A DNA stretch of 64,000 nucleotides from Siphonodentalium dalli. Its lineage: Eukaryota; Mollusca; Scaphopoda; Gadilida; Siphonodentaliidae. Location: assembly GCA_032622095.1 (NCBI GenBank), contig CP136066.1:227298961-227362960 (forward strand), written 5' to 3'. The notes under the pieces were generated by a model that saw only the letters and a program-made list of their open reading frames with translations, searched no databases and was not told the origin of the DNA. Position 1 is the stretch's first letter. Each line of letters starts with the position of its first letter. This document shows, piece by piece, positions 27,625 to 38,654 of this stretch. Both the position numbers and the translations under genes were made by a program.

Positions 27625-27980
27625 GTATTGGAGATACTCACCTGCAAATCCACATTGTTGTACATGGCCTGGGACTGGTTGTGTTAGGAAAAAGGACAAA
27701 AAGCCTGACATTGTATGTTTTAATATGGTTTATCATACAGCCTATTTGTTTGTCATTGTCAACACACAAGTTACCTAAATATATGCGACTATAGTAACAT
27801 TTATCATGTTTTTGAACAAACAGTCCTGTGCATATCCTGGTATATCGTGGTGATAGTTTCAAACTATTGCCATATTTTAAATTGGAAATACTGTACATGT
27901 ACAGCCCTAACCCTATCTAGATCTACTGGTATAATAATTCCGCATGTGTTTATATAAAAAATGTACCACAATTATTTTAA
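27625..27980. other. intron sequence with no recognised element
   Basis: AT-rich sequence following the inferred donor at 27625. Short overlapping open frames run through it but show no domain, signal or repeat structure that I could identify. Confidence 0.4.
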
Positions 27981-28089
27981 TCTTAAAGTGATGTGAAACA
28001 CTCCAGTTGGGTGATCATATAGAAATAGAGAATAATCTTGCTCAAAGTAGTTATTTTTATAAATATTAATCCAAATTTATAACACACAA

Positions 28090-28633
28090 CGTCAGTCTTA
28101 TATATTTATTAAATGCAATGAGTAACGATGGCGAAATCATTTGCGTTAGTTTATCGCCGATTGTTGCATCCAGAATCGAGATGTAAATATTTACAATTGA
28201 ACGTAGTGCAGACGGTGTTTTCTATGGAGTTGTATGGTCGATTTCTTTGAGATTTTGGGCGATGTTAGTAGAATGCTATATTCCCCCTGTTGGCATCAGT
28301 TTCACGCACACGAACAAGTACATAATATGTCTTTAATAAAGACATATTATGGACTGTGTGTGTGAAACTGATAAATTAGTACTCAGGCGCTATGCGAACT
28401 GAAGAAATGTAGCATTCTACTAACATCTACTGGAGGAATGTAGAATTCTATTAACATCGCCGAAAATCTCAGGCAAATCGACCGGCCAACTCCATAGGAA
28501 ACATCGTCTGAATTACGCTGAATTGTAAATATTTACTTCTTGATTCGGGATGCAACTATCAGAGATAAACTAACACAAATGATTTTGCCACGGAGAGTTA
28601 CTCTATTTAATGAATATTATAAGTTACGGGACG
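28090..28633. mobile_element. 540-bp near-complete inverted repeat nested in the 1.8-kb element
   Basis: The arms pair along almost the full length. GATGGCGAAATCATTTG at about 28130 pairs with CAAATGATTTTGCCACGG near 28580. TCTATGGAGTTG pairs with CAACTCCATAGG, and AGATTTTGGGCGATGTTAG pairs with CTATTAACATCGCCGAAAAT. The centre is a perfect palindrome around TCTTTAATAAAGA at 28331-28343. Arms are roughly 250 bp with scattered mismatches. Confidence 0.8.
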
Positions 28634-29019
28634 CTTTTAATTAATCGTCGCTGTGATTTATTGTAATTTGGTAAGATAAATGTGTTGTCTATGGCCATTA
28701 ACTTATGTAACGTCACAGTGATGCGTCATGGACGTTGAACGTCAACGCATTGAGTCAATGGCTAATTACCAGAAGTAGGACAACTTGTTGAGTTTGATAG
28801 TTAATTTATGAGTCTTTAGAATTCCTCAAATATATCGCATGCAGGTTTTGGTACATGGTACTATGTCTTTAAATTCACAGAAAATGATTTCCGACAGATA
28901 TATCCCCTTTCTTGGCGCCAAAATACACCAAAAATATTCCCGAGTCAACAGAGATGGCGGATAAGCACCTAATATTTATTTCATATGGGGTCACTGACCT
29001 AATATGGGTTCATATACCA

Positions 29020-29596
29020 GGGTTCGCTCTGCCACTTGCCAAATATGCCAATGGCAAAAATAATTCACATTTGGCAAAAAATATTTTCATTTGGCAAAAG
29101 TTTTGGCAAATCACTTTTTAATTCCTCAATAAAGTTGAAAAATATCGGTCAATCCATTTTAATTACAATAAAATTATATTAGTGGTGTTTTATATGGTTT
29201 CGGAAAAGTTCACGCCTCCATTAAGATGCAGTTAATCTGGTAACATTCTTATGATGGGTAGAGGGATTACTAATATTAGGTGTGACGGTGGTGTTTACAT
29301 AGCTAATTCTCTTGTGATGTTCCCTTCTGATAAAGCAACTCTTCTACAATTTTATCGTTCTGTGATTATTTATTGTATGATAAACCGCAATAGAGATGCG
29401 AGTGTAATTAGCTAACTACTTTCCTATCGATATCAAACGTTCAAACCATGAGTGTCGAAACAAAGCTCAATCAAGGTTGCAGAAAATGATACTATCAGGG
29501 ATAACATTTGACAAATTCTAATAAATTTGGCAAAAAATATTTTCATTTGGCAAATTATTTGGCAAAAGTAAAATTCAGTCCAGCGCGGACCCTGAC
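29020..29596. mobile_element. possible non-autonomous hAT-like insertion
   Basis: The left end CAGGGTTCGCTCTG and the right end CAGCGCGGACCCTG are imperfect inverted repeats starting CAGGG, as hAT elements often do. Just inside each end lies the same direct sequence, TTGGCAAAAAATATTTTCAT. I see no convincing 8-bp target duplication, so the family assignment is tentative. Confidence 0.4.
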
Positions 29597-29835
29597 TGTC
29601 ACTATTTATCGATGCTGATTGGCTAATTGCAAGAGCTGACATCAAAAATGACAATTACAGTGAGTGTTGTCAAACTGGATACAATATTTGTAAAAATAAC
29701 TACTTTGAGCAAGATTATTCTCCATTCTATATTTGATAACCCTATCGGGGTGTTTCACATCAATTTAAATCTTTCCCCCACATATTGAACAAGAAGAAAA
29801 AGTTGCACATGCAGGGTTTTGGAACCATGCCTTAT

Positions 29836-30808
29836 TGCGTAGAATGTGGTCCCCAGAGGGTGAATTTAGTGACGCTGCCCTGCATGGCAGGCTAGCATCA
29901 CTAAATTAACCCGCTGGGGACCTTATTCTGCTTAAAGGGGTACTGTACGCCAAATGTTGTTGTTGGTTTCTATAGTCTCCGAGTCGGAGAATAAGGTAAC
30001 AATTTTTCCATTATTTGAAAGTATGTTGAGTACGAAGTCATGTTACGGATGACAAATTTACCGGAATGCAAAAATACAAATTGTCGTTGTCGAGTAATTT
30101 TTGTAAAGTTTTCAACCAAATGAATCAAATAAAAGTTTTATTATATGCATACTAGTCCCATATAATCATTTAAGTTATTGTATCATCGCTAGTCAGTGAG
30201 TGGCTTGAGTGTTCTCCCCGTATCATCATAATATTTTAAGCGATCGTGTGTGCGATCGGTTTAAAATCCAGTATCCCTCAATTACTGTTTTTGATTACGG
30301 TAATTCGTAATTTAATTGACGCCATTTTATGGCTCCAGTCATAAATTCAATTTATATCAAATTATTAACTTTTAAATTATTAAATTTTAAGATAGCCTAT
30401 TAACCTGAGCGTTTACATAATACATCTTCGACTCAAATTACTTATGTTTCTATATATTATCGATATTAGATCGTTGTTGTCACCGGAAATTTAATGAAAA
30501 TGGCGTACAGTACCCCTTTAAGCCTCATCTTCTCTGGAAAGTATCTTTATTATCAAATAATTTTTTATTTAGAAATTTCTTCGCAAAAATTCTTTTTTGT
30601 TTTTAGTTTAGTTTCTCTATATCCCCAAATTGGCAGACAGCACTTTGCATAATCAAGGTGCCCAATGGGTGCACATCCCAATGTTCACCATCTGGAAACT
30701 TAAATTGTGAGTCAACGTCTCCCATATTGAGGTCTCCAATGTATGAATTTGGTAATGCTAGCCCGCCGTCACTAAATTCACCTTCTGGGGACCTCATTCT
30801 GCGAATGA
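29836..30808. mobile_element. dispersed element of the AATGAGGTCCCCAGAGGGTGAATTT family, copy 1, interrupted by a TTAA element
   Basis: AGAATGTGGTCCCCAGAGGG at the left pairs with its inverted form near 29930 and again near 30770-30802 (ACCTTCTGGGGACCTCATTC). Related copies are at 42148-42551 and 48311-49116, where the ends read TAGTGTGTCTGACATTTGCA. The copy here is split by the TTAA-flanked element at 29932-30521. It sits immediately upstream of the splice acceptor of the large coding exon. Confidence 0.7.
29932..30521. mobile_element. 590-bp TTAA-flanked miniature element, piggyBac-like
   Basis: TTAA is followed by AGGGGTACTGTACGCCA, and the exact inverted repeat TGGCGTACAGTACCCCT precedes TTAA at 30518-30521. 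The flanks join as CTGC-TTAA-GCCTC. The paralogous copies at 48391 and 42259 read CTGCTTAGGCCTC without an insert, which gives an empty site. A TTAA target is the hallmark of piggyBac-type integration. No transposase is present. Confidence 0.85.
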
Positions 30809-30900
30809 GAAATGGGAAATGGACTTTGCAGGGCCTTATTACTTAGTTTTATTCTAAAATTTTATAATTTTAAATCAACCAACATGTATTTTACTTGCAG

Positions 30901-33791
30901 GTCAAGGGTCAGATTCCAATAAGGTTGTAAAATCAACACCACAATCAAGTAAAAGTCATCAACATAATGAACCGGCTTCTAATGGCAAGCTGAGTAGGGA
31001 AGCACCATCAACGATACCGGCTTCAAACCCTGACCAAACTCCATCTAATGCCAAGCTGAGTAGGGAAGCACCATCAATGATTTCAGTTGAAAAGGGTTTC
31101 TCTTTTGGGAATAACACGCCAAAAAATTCCAGTGCGAACACCACGGTTGGTAACAAAAATATCCACCCCGTGACAAGTAGCAACACACCCAAAGATTCTA
31201 GCATAAACTCGATGGGTAGGAACAAAAGCGTTGACCCTGAACCTTGTAGCATTGTACCAACGGATTCTAGTACCAATTCCATGGGGAGAAATAAATACGT
31301 TCAGCAGCATGTGACTGATAAGAAACGAGTTATTTCTAATGTGAATTCCATGGATATAAATGTTGAGGCCAGTAAAAAGTTATTCCCAGTTTCTTCGAGC
31401 CAACCTCTTGTTCATAGCACGAGTTGTGATAATGAATTGAAAGAAAAAGTGATGAAAAACATAGAAAAACAGAAACGTTCATTGAATGATAGGCAGGTCT
31501 CTGTTGCCAATGGTAACCAAAACATTATGCCGTCTAACTCTGAGCTACAAACTTATTCATTCACCAAAGTTCCGCCCCCTGGGATGCCGAAGACGAGTGC
31601 TAACTCTGAGCTACAAACTTTTTCATTCACCAAAGTTCCGCCCCCTGGGATGACGAAGACGACAGCTACCTCTGAGCTACAAACTAATTTGTTCACCAAA
31701 GCTCCGCCCCCTGGGATGCCAAAGACGACAACTAACTCTGAGCTACAAACTAATTCGTTCACCAAAGCTCCGCCCCCTGGGATTCCGCAACCTCAGACTA
31801 AGCCGATTGCTTCCGACTCCTTAACTAAGGGTTTTGACTTCTCGAAGTATGGAAACCTGTTTGGTAACCATGGAAACACTACAAGTTCTCATTCATCATC
31901 TGAAGCGAAACGAATGGAGTCTGAAAGAAACATGGACGCTTTCAACTTCTACATGACAAATACTTCGAAAAAAAGTGCAGAAAATACTCAACAAAGGGAA
32001 TCAGAAGCGGATAATCACACTTCGGGACGTAAGAATCAGAAGGAAATTTTTAATATGGATTCTGTTTCTTCTGCTCTGCCAGATACAGACATTCAACCAG
32101 ATTCTTCTAACCTATCGACGAAAACTACACCCTTCAACTTCAGTGGTGCTCCTGATTCTAGTCAGAACTCGTATAAAAATAGACTTGATATGGAATCAGT
32201 TGACGATGTACCTAAGACTAAATCCTTGCCTCAACGAGAGAGAAGACGTACACGAGATTCTGATGTTAGCATGGATATCAGATCTAATGCACCATCTTCG
32301 AAATCGCAACCTGGTGTTGTTGAGCATGGCTTTAAATCTAGAAACTTGGATCCGCCTGAGAGGGCGCGTAACGATGGACAGGGCATCCCGTCTGAGAGGG
32401 CGCGTAACGATGGACAGGGCATCAAATCATGTGACGATACATTTAACATGGCTGCTATATCTGATGCCTTACCTCAATCAGAGTCAACAGTGCAATCTGT
32501 GTCTGCCGGGGGTTTCAATTTTACTAAAACAGGCAGTAATTCACGTCGACCAATCGGATTTGCCGATACAAGTATTGCTGGATTTAAAGTTGGGAGTCAT
32601 GCTCCTAGCAACATGGGAGTCACTACTGCCCACCAAAATTATTCATCGCCTCAAAGCGAAGTGATTGATTCAGATAATCTCATGGATAGAAGTGAGATGT
32701 CCGCTGGTGTTTTCCGTGATGACAACATAGTTTCTGAATTACTGAAGAAACATCATGCTCAATCACATGACATGTCACATGACATGTCGCATGACACTAC
32801 TTCAATCGTTTCGCGTTCCTCGTCCAGCCGTACCTTACATCATAATAACTCACAAGCATTCCCTCCTGGATATGAGAATTCTGCACTTCGGAGTGCAAGA
32901 ACGTCATCAGATGCATCAACTGGGGTCTCTAATCATTCAAGATTGTCACAAGAATTCCCTCCTGGATATGAAAATACCACACATCAGAGCGTCAGAACAT
33001 CGTTGGATGCGTCAACTGGGGTTTCTAGTCATTCAAGCTTATCTGAGTCATCTCAGCCCAAGAGTGAGTCATCTCAGCCCAAGCAAACGCTTCCTCCGCA
33101 CCTCATGGATTTATATAATAAAAGTATGGTGAGGATGAAGGGAGATAACCAAGAGACGGATGACTCGAATAAAAACTCTGGCTCGGGAATCGTAAACATG
33201 AAGACACAGCCTGCCGTGGCTGGTCGCGGGCGTGGGCGTGGCTTGATGGCACGACATGATATATCAAAACCTCCCGGAATCACGATGAGACAACAGTCAT
33301 TGGAAAATATTCAAAATGGGCATCCTAGCCCAATCGATGGACATCCTAGCCCAATCGATGGACATCCTAGCCCAATCGATGGACATCCTAGCCCAATCAA
33401 AAGGTCTTCTAGTATCGACTGTCACAGTTCCTCCATTGCTCATTCGGATTTCAATAGTCAACCACTTAATAGGATGACGATGGTTTCTTCTATTAAGGTC
33501 CCACATTCGGCTTCATCATATGGCGATACTATGACTGATGATAAATCAGAAAGCCATGAGCAGCCAATTTGTGGTGATTATGGTAACAATGGATTATCAG
33601 GTTCACAGTCGACAGCAGACGCTCAAGGAGATGCGTTGCTTCATCATAAGGTGCCATCTGGTGACCCAAGTGGTGACGTGGGAAGTCAGTCATCCGTGAG
33701 GACAGCTCCTCGGAGGAGTAAGCTAGCGACGTTCATGAAAGCACGAGCGCCATTAAGAAAGCCTGCCTTCGGATCTCAGATGTCAGAAAAA
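30901..33791 (+). CDS. large coding exon of a disordered, internally duplicated protein of unknown family
   Basis: The exon follows a good acceptor (TTTTACTTGCAG at 30900). It is open without a stop from 30903 to a TAA at 33864-33866. The first in-frame ATG is 31077, giving 929 codons, but 58 open codons precede it, so translation probably starts in an earlier exon. A consensus donor, GTAAGT at 33792, falls exactly on a codon boundary after MSEK, so the last 24 codons plus stop are probably retained-intron reading. Residues below count from 31077. The protein is rich in Ser, Asn, Pro and Gln, with no membrane segment or folded domain that I recognise. Tandem duplications include three copies around PKDSSINSMGRNK (14-75), four 22-residue units with SFTKxPPPGMPK (about 153-238), two RARNDGQGI (429-448), two 32-residue units with FPPGYEN (593-656), two SESSQPK, and four GHPSPID (748-775). 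An RG stretch GRGRGRG lies near 716-722. A short pattern, aromatic-x-Phe plus Ser/Thr/Gly (GFSFG, GFDFS, PFNFS, GFNFT), recurs. It could be a scaffold or RNP-associated protein. That is a guess. Confidence 0.8.
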
Positions 33792-33911
33792 GTAAGTTAT
33801 CGGCAGTTAAAGGGACCCAAGGCACGTGCAGTGGGTAAATCTGAAAAAAAATGTAACAGTCTGTAAAAACATCACTCACAGTGGATAAATCTGAACAATT
33901 ATTTCATGATT

Positions 33912-36834
33912 GGAGCTGTGCTGGTGCAACATTAAGATCCTGTGCCAGTTCATTCTCTTATATATGGGCGTCTTCCATTGAGGGAGCTGCGCTGGTGCAG
34001 CATTAAAGAACCTGTGCCAGTTCATTCTCTTATATATGGGAGTCTCCCATTGAGGGAGCTGTGCTGGTGCAGCATTAAGATCCTGTGCCAGTTCATTCTC
34101 TTATTTATGGGAGTCTCCCATTGAGGGAGCTGCGCTGGTGCAGCATTAAAGATCCTGTGCCAGTTCATTCTCTTATATATGGGAGTCTCCCATTGAGGGA
34201 GTTGTGCTGGTGCAGCATTAAGGTCCTGTGCCAGTTCATTCTCTTATATATGGGAGTCTCTAATTGAGGGAGCTGTGCTGGTGCAGCATTAAGATCCTGT
34301 GCCAGTTCATTCTCTTATATATGGGAGTCTCCCATTGAGGGAGCTGTGCTGGTGCAGCATTAAAGATCCTGTGCCAGTTCATTCTCTTATATATGGGAGT
34401 CTCCCATTGAGGGAGTTGTGCTGGTGCAGCATTAAGATCCTGTGCCAGTTCATTCTCTTATATATGGGCGTCTCCCATTGAGGGAGCTGTGCTGGTGCAA
34501 CATTAAAGATCCTGTGCCAGTTCATTCTCTTATATATGGGAGTCTCCCATTGAGGGAGTTGTGCTGGTGCAGCATTAAGATCCTGTGCCAGTTCATTCTC
34601 TTATATATGGGAGTCTCCCATTGAGGGAGCTGTGCTGGTGCAGCATTAAGATCCTGTGCCAGTTCATTCTCTTATATATGGGAGTCTCCCATTGAGGGAG
34701 CTGTGCTGGTGCAGCATTAAGATCCTGTGCCAGTTCATTCTCTTATATATGGGAGTCTCCCATTGAGGGAGCTGCGCTGGTGCAGCATTAAGATCCTGTG
34801 CCAGTTCATTCTCTTATATATGGGAGTCTCCCATTGAGGGAGCTGTGCTGGTGCAGCATTAAGATCCTGTGCCAGTTCATTCTCTTATATATGGGAGTCT
34901 CCCATTGAGGGAGCTGTGCTGGTGCAGCATTAAGATCCTGTGCCAGTTCATTCTCTTATATATGGGAGTCTCCCATTGAGGGAGCTGCGCTGGTGCAGCA
35001 TTAAGATCCTGTGCCAGTTCATTCTCTTATATATGGGAGTCTTCCATTGAGGGAGTTGTGCTGGTGCAGCATTAAGATCCTGTGCCAGTTCATTCTCTTA
35101 TATATGGGAGTCTCCCATTGAGGGAGCTGTGCTGGTGCAGCATTAAGATCCTGTGCCAGTTCATTCTCTTATATATGGGAGTCTCCCATTGAGGGAGCTG
35201 CGCTGGTGCAGCATTAAAGATCCTGTGCCAGTTCATTCTCTTATATATGGGAGTCTCCCATTGAGGGAGCTGTGCTGGTGCAGCATTAAAGATCCTGTGC
35301 CAGTTCATTCTCTTATATATGGGAGTCTCTAATTGAGGGAGTTGTGCTGGTGCAGCATTAAAGATCCTGTGCCAGTTCATTCTCTTATATATGGGAGTCT
35401 CTAATTGAGGGAGTTGTGCTGGTGCAGCATTAAGATCCTGTGCCAGTTCATTCTCTTATATATGGGAGTCTCCCATTGAGGGAGTTGTGCTGGTGCAACA
35501 TTAAGATCCTGTGCCAGTTCATTCTCTTATATATGGGAATCTCTAATTGAGGGAGTTGTGCTGGTGCAGCATTAAGATCCTGTGCCAGTTCATTCTCTTA
35601 TATATGGGAGTCTCCCATTGAGGGAGTTGTGCTGGTGCAGCATTAAGATCCTGTGCCAGTTCATTCTCTTATATATGGGAGTCTTCCATTGAGGGAGCTG
35701 TGCTGGTGCAGCATTAAGATCCTGTGCCAGTTCATTCTCTTATATATGGGAGTCTCCCATTGAGGGAGCTGTGCTGGTGCAGCATTAAGATCCTGTGCCA
35801 GTTCATTCTCTTATATATGGGAGTCTTCCATTGAGGGAGCTGTGCTGGTGCAGCATTAAGATCCTGTGCCAGTTCATTCTCTTATATATGGGAGTCTCCC
35901 ATTGAGGGAGTTGTGCTGGTGCAGCATTAAGATCCTGTGCCAGTTCATTCTCTTATATATGGGCGTCTCCCATTGAGGGAGTTGTGCTGGTGCAGCATTA
36001 AGATCCTGTGCCAGTTCATTCTCTTATATATGGGAGTCTCCCATTGAGGGAGTTGTGCTGGTGCAGCATTAAGATCCTGTGCCAGTTCATTCTCTTATAT
36101 ATGGGAGTCTCCCATTGAGGGAGTTGTGCTGGTGCAGCATTAAGATCCTGTGCCAGTTCATTCTCTTATATATGGGAGTCTCCCATTGAGGGAGCTGCAC
36201 TGGTGCAGCATTAAGATCCTGTGCCAGTTCATTCTCTTATATATGGGAGTCTCCCATTGAGGGAGCTGTGCTGGTGCAGCATTAAGATCCTGTGCCAGTT
36301 CATTCTCTTATATATGGGAGTCTCCCATTGAGGGAGCTGCGCTGGTGCAGCATTAAGATCCTGTGCCAGTTCATTCTCTTATATATGGGAGTCTCCCATT
36401 GAGGGAGCTGTGCTGGTGCAGCATTAAGATCCTGTGCCAGTTCATTCTCTTATATATGGGAGTCTCCCATTGAGGGAGCTGCACTGGTGCAGCATTAAGA
36501 TCCTGTGCCAGTTCATTCTCTTATATATGGGAGTCTCCCATTGAGGGAGCTGTGCTGGTGCAGCATTAAGATGCTTTGCCAGTTCATTCTCTTATATATG
36601 GGAGTCTCTAATTGAGGGAGTTGTGCTGGTGCAGCATTAAGATCCTGTGCCAGTTCATTCTCTTATATATGGGAATCTCTAATTGAGGGAGCTGTGCTGG
36701 TGCAGCATTAAAGATCCTGTGCCAGTTCATTCTCTTATATATGGGAATCTCTAATTGAGGGAGCTGTGCTGGTGCAGCATTAAGATCCTGTGCCAGTTCA
36801 TTCTCTTATTTATGTGCGTCTCCCATAGTTGAAA
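33912..36834 (+). repeat. 71/72-bp satellite array, about 41 copies, derived from a TTAA miniature element
   Basis: The unit reads CCTGTGCCAGTTCATTCTCT, then TATATATGGGAGTCTCCCAT (an inner palindrome), then GAGGGAGCTGTGCTGGTGCA and GCATTAAGAT. Units are 71 or 72 bp depending on one A in AAGAT/AAAGAT. The same string, with GGAGCTGTGCTGGTGCAGCATTAA next to GTGCCAGTGCATTCTCTTAT, occurs once in single elements at 41834-42070, 46616-46790 and (inverted) 41400-41520. The left edge here (TTTCATGATTGGAGCTGTGC) matches the end of those elements (CTCATGACAGGAGTTGTGC). Short open frames of 60-96 codons inside are repeat artefacts. Confidence 0.92.
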
Positions 36835-36909
36835 CCGGTCCAGGGGTCTGGGCGAAAAATCACGAACAGACAGATCATTACCCTTGCCAATTGAAGGGTC
36901 AAGCAAGTA

Positions 36910-37129
36910 CAGTAATGCTCTAAATAATCGACTTTTTAACCACACCAGAATTATGGGTAACTTTTCAGGATTTAGTCGGAAATATGGCTTGTTGCCATTC
37001 ATCGGAAAGCTCTCGTGGAGAGCTTTCCGATGATGGCAACAAGCCATATTTCCGACTAAATCCTGAAAAGTTACCCATAATTCTTCTGTGGTTAAGGAGT
37101 CGATTATTTAGAGGCTTAGAGCATTACTG
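36910..37129. mobile_element. Tc1/mariner-like hairpin miniature element, copy 1
   Basis: It starts CAGTAATGCTCTAAATAATC and ends GCATTACTG, with TA on both sides. The arms are about 105 bp and almost perfectly complementary, meeting at GAAAGCTCTCGTGGAGAGCTTTC. A CAGT terminus and TA target are typical of Tc1/mariner-derived miniature elements. No coding content. Copies at 39203-39419, 40619-40832 and 43230-43446 are also full, and 38259-38342 is a single arm. Confidence 0.88.
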
Positions 37130-38026
37130 TACATGCACCCGTGATACACATTTTTTTTTTGGACATTCCTAATGCCACCATATTATTTGAGAAGTCATCT
37201 CCTTCTCTGATAACAATATAAAGTTTGTCTGCCTGCCATTCTCGCCAATGTCTCTTTGTGTATGAAATGAGATCTTATTTTATCTGACAGTGTTTGACAA
37301 AAATGGCTGGATGAGATTTATTTGTATCATTCGTTTCCATTTAAATTAGATTAATTCCTATGTGCTGTGTTTTATGCAGTTGTACAGGCAGGTGTTACAA
37401 TTTTATGTTTATGCAGGCTGTTAACTCCTTGTCTTCTGTGATAACGATGTGCCTTATTTATTATGCTGATGATTTCAAGGAACAAATATCAGAGTTGCCA
37501 CATTGATAACCATTCCCTATATTTTTTAACTCATTTTAAGGAAAATGAACTCACTTCAATGTCTTCAATATGCCTTTTGAAAATACTAGATCAATGGATC
37601 TCATAGATTGGGATTTATATTTGGTTCAAATAGGGGCAGAGATTTAACACTCCCACACCAACACTATTTATGATATATAGATTCCTATATTACATGTGGG
37701 GAGGGGGTGTGCAGTTAGAAATTTAAAGGTGGACACCCCCATATCCCACCCCACCATTCAAAGATGACCCTCTACCTGTGTCCCTGTTTGAAACAACTTG
37801 TTTTAAAGTGATTTGACAAGTACAGACTATTGTAGTCTTCAGAGTCCCAGTCTTCTCCGTCTTTACTGTCATTAGGAACCCCACAGTCATTGACTGTCTT
37901 GTATTTCACAAATTTTGTATGATCATGCTCCTACTTATGGTTTCTAAGAATCTTGTCTCACCATACATCCTGACCCTTAGAGAATCTCAAATGGCTCACT
38001 ATTCCCACAATTCTGCTCCACTACAG

Positions 38027-38134
38027 AGAAAGCGAACTGTTGAAGATTTAACCACCGAGGTTAGTAAGATCGAAAGTGAGGAGAGAATAACAGCGTTGTG
38101 GCACAAAATGCGTAAATCTTCCCGTGTCACCGAG
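38027..38134 (+). CDS. probable 36-codon exon of the same gene
   Basis: The acceptor CCACTACAG ends at 38026 and the donor GTATGC begins at 38135. The exon is in phase 0 at both ends, which matches the phase-0 donor at 33791 and the phase-0 final acceptor at 41621. It encodes RKRTVEDLTTEVSKIESEER followed by ITALWHKMRKSSRVTE, a charged, helix-forming sequence unlike the Ser/Asn-rich main exon, perhaps a short amphipathic helix or coiled coil. The frame is open on both sides (37919-38161), so the boundaries rest on the splice signals. Confidence 0.6.
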
Positions 38135-38258
38135 GTATGCCTCCGTTCATTAGTTAATTAAAACTTATTTGTTTCCGATTTGTTGGTGAAAACAAAATCC
38201 AGGTTGGGAATTGTTTTTTAGAATCAGCTTTGTCTCGATTATTTTATTTATAAACTAC

Positions 38259-38342
38259 CAGTAATGCCCTAAGTAATCGACTCTTTAACCACAGCAGAAT
38301 TATGGGTAACTTCTCAGGATTTAGTCGGAAATATGGCTTGTT
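38259..38342. mobile_element. single arm of the Tc1/mariner-like hairpin element
   Basis: CAGTAATGCCCTAAGTAATC through ATTATGGGTAACTTCTCAGG to ATATGGCTTGTT matches one arm of the element at 36910-37129. The other arm is absent, so this is a deletion derivative lying 125 bases after the donor of the 36-codon exon. Confidence 0.8.
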
Positions 38343-38654
38343 CTGGCACCAAATCTGGGCCCTGCAAATCACCAATTTCTGTTTAAATTTAATCTCAAAT
38401 CGAATCTTGTTGGTTGCAAATATATCATATATACTGTTAACTTGAACATACTGAATTCTATAAATACTGAAAAGTACTTTTGAAATTTTTGAATCATTGA
38501 TCATTGAATTGAATCAAAATCAAGCTGTGTGACATGTTCAAATGGAATCGAATACTCGCAGCTTCACAGGACCAAATGTAGGGAAGAATGAAATGTCTCT
38601 TATTATCCAAATATCTATGTGCAACAAAGCCATCTAGGGCCCCAAACATATAAT

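Larger units (their letters stand above)
27981..29770. mobile_element. 1.8-kb composite element with about 80-bp terminal inverted repeats
   Basis: The left end, from about 27984, reads AAAGTGATGTGAAACACTCC and continues through AATAATCTTGCTCAAAGTAG. Its reverse complement lies at 29683-29768, through TTTGAGCAAGATTATTCTCC to GGGGTGTTTCACATC, with small differences. Inside are a separate 540-bp inverted repeat (28090-28633) and a hAT-like insertion (about 29020-29596). No transposase frame is visible, so it is non-autonomous or decayed. It lies inside an inferred intron. Confidence 0.75.
33792..38026 (+). other. inferred intron carrying a 71-bp satellite and a hairpin element
   Basis: It starts GTAAGT and ends CTCCACTACAG, with both boundaries in phase 0. 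It contains the 71-bp array (33912-36834) and the hairpin element 36910-37129. The remaining 37131-38026 is AT-rich unique sequence in which I see no gene, apart from a G-rich patch near 37697. If the intron is retained, the frame ends at the stop at 33864. Confidence 0.6.

Noticed and set aside
29433-29654. Minus-strand 73-codon frame
   Set aside because: It crosses the end of a transposon-like insertion and contains no recognisable feature.
31975-32664. 229-codon frame in another register within the large exon
   Set aside because: It is a shadow of the 929-codon frame with Leu-rich, unnatural composition. The repeats of the main frame explain its openness.
33942-36834. 60-98-codon frames in the 71-bp satellite
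   Set aside because: All are translations of the repeat unit where 71- and 72-bp units restore the frame.
1-36834. Common origin of the 85-bp and 71-bp satellites
   Set aside because: They share CTGTGCCAG and nearby TATATAT and TCTCCC strings, but the order and spacing do not align beyond about 9 bases, so chance is the simpler explanation.
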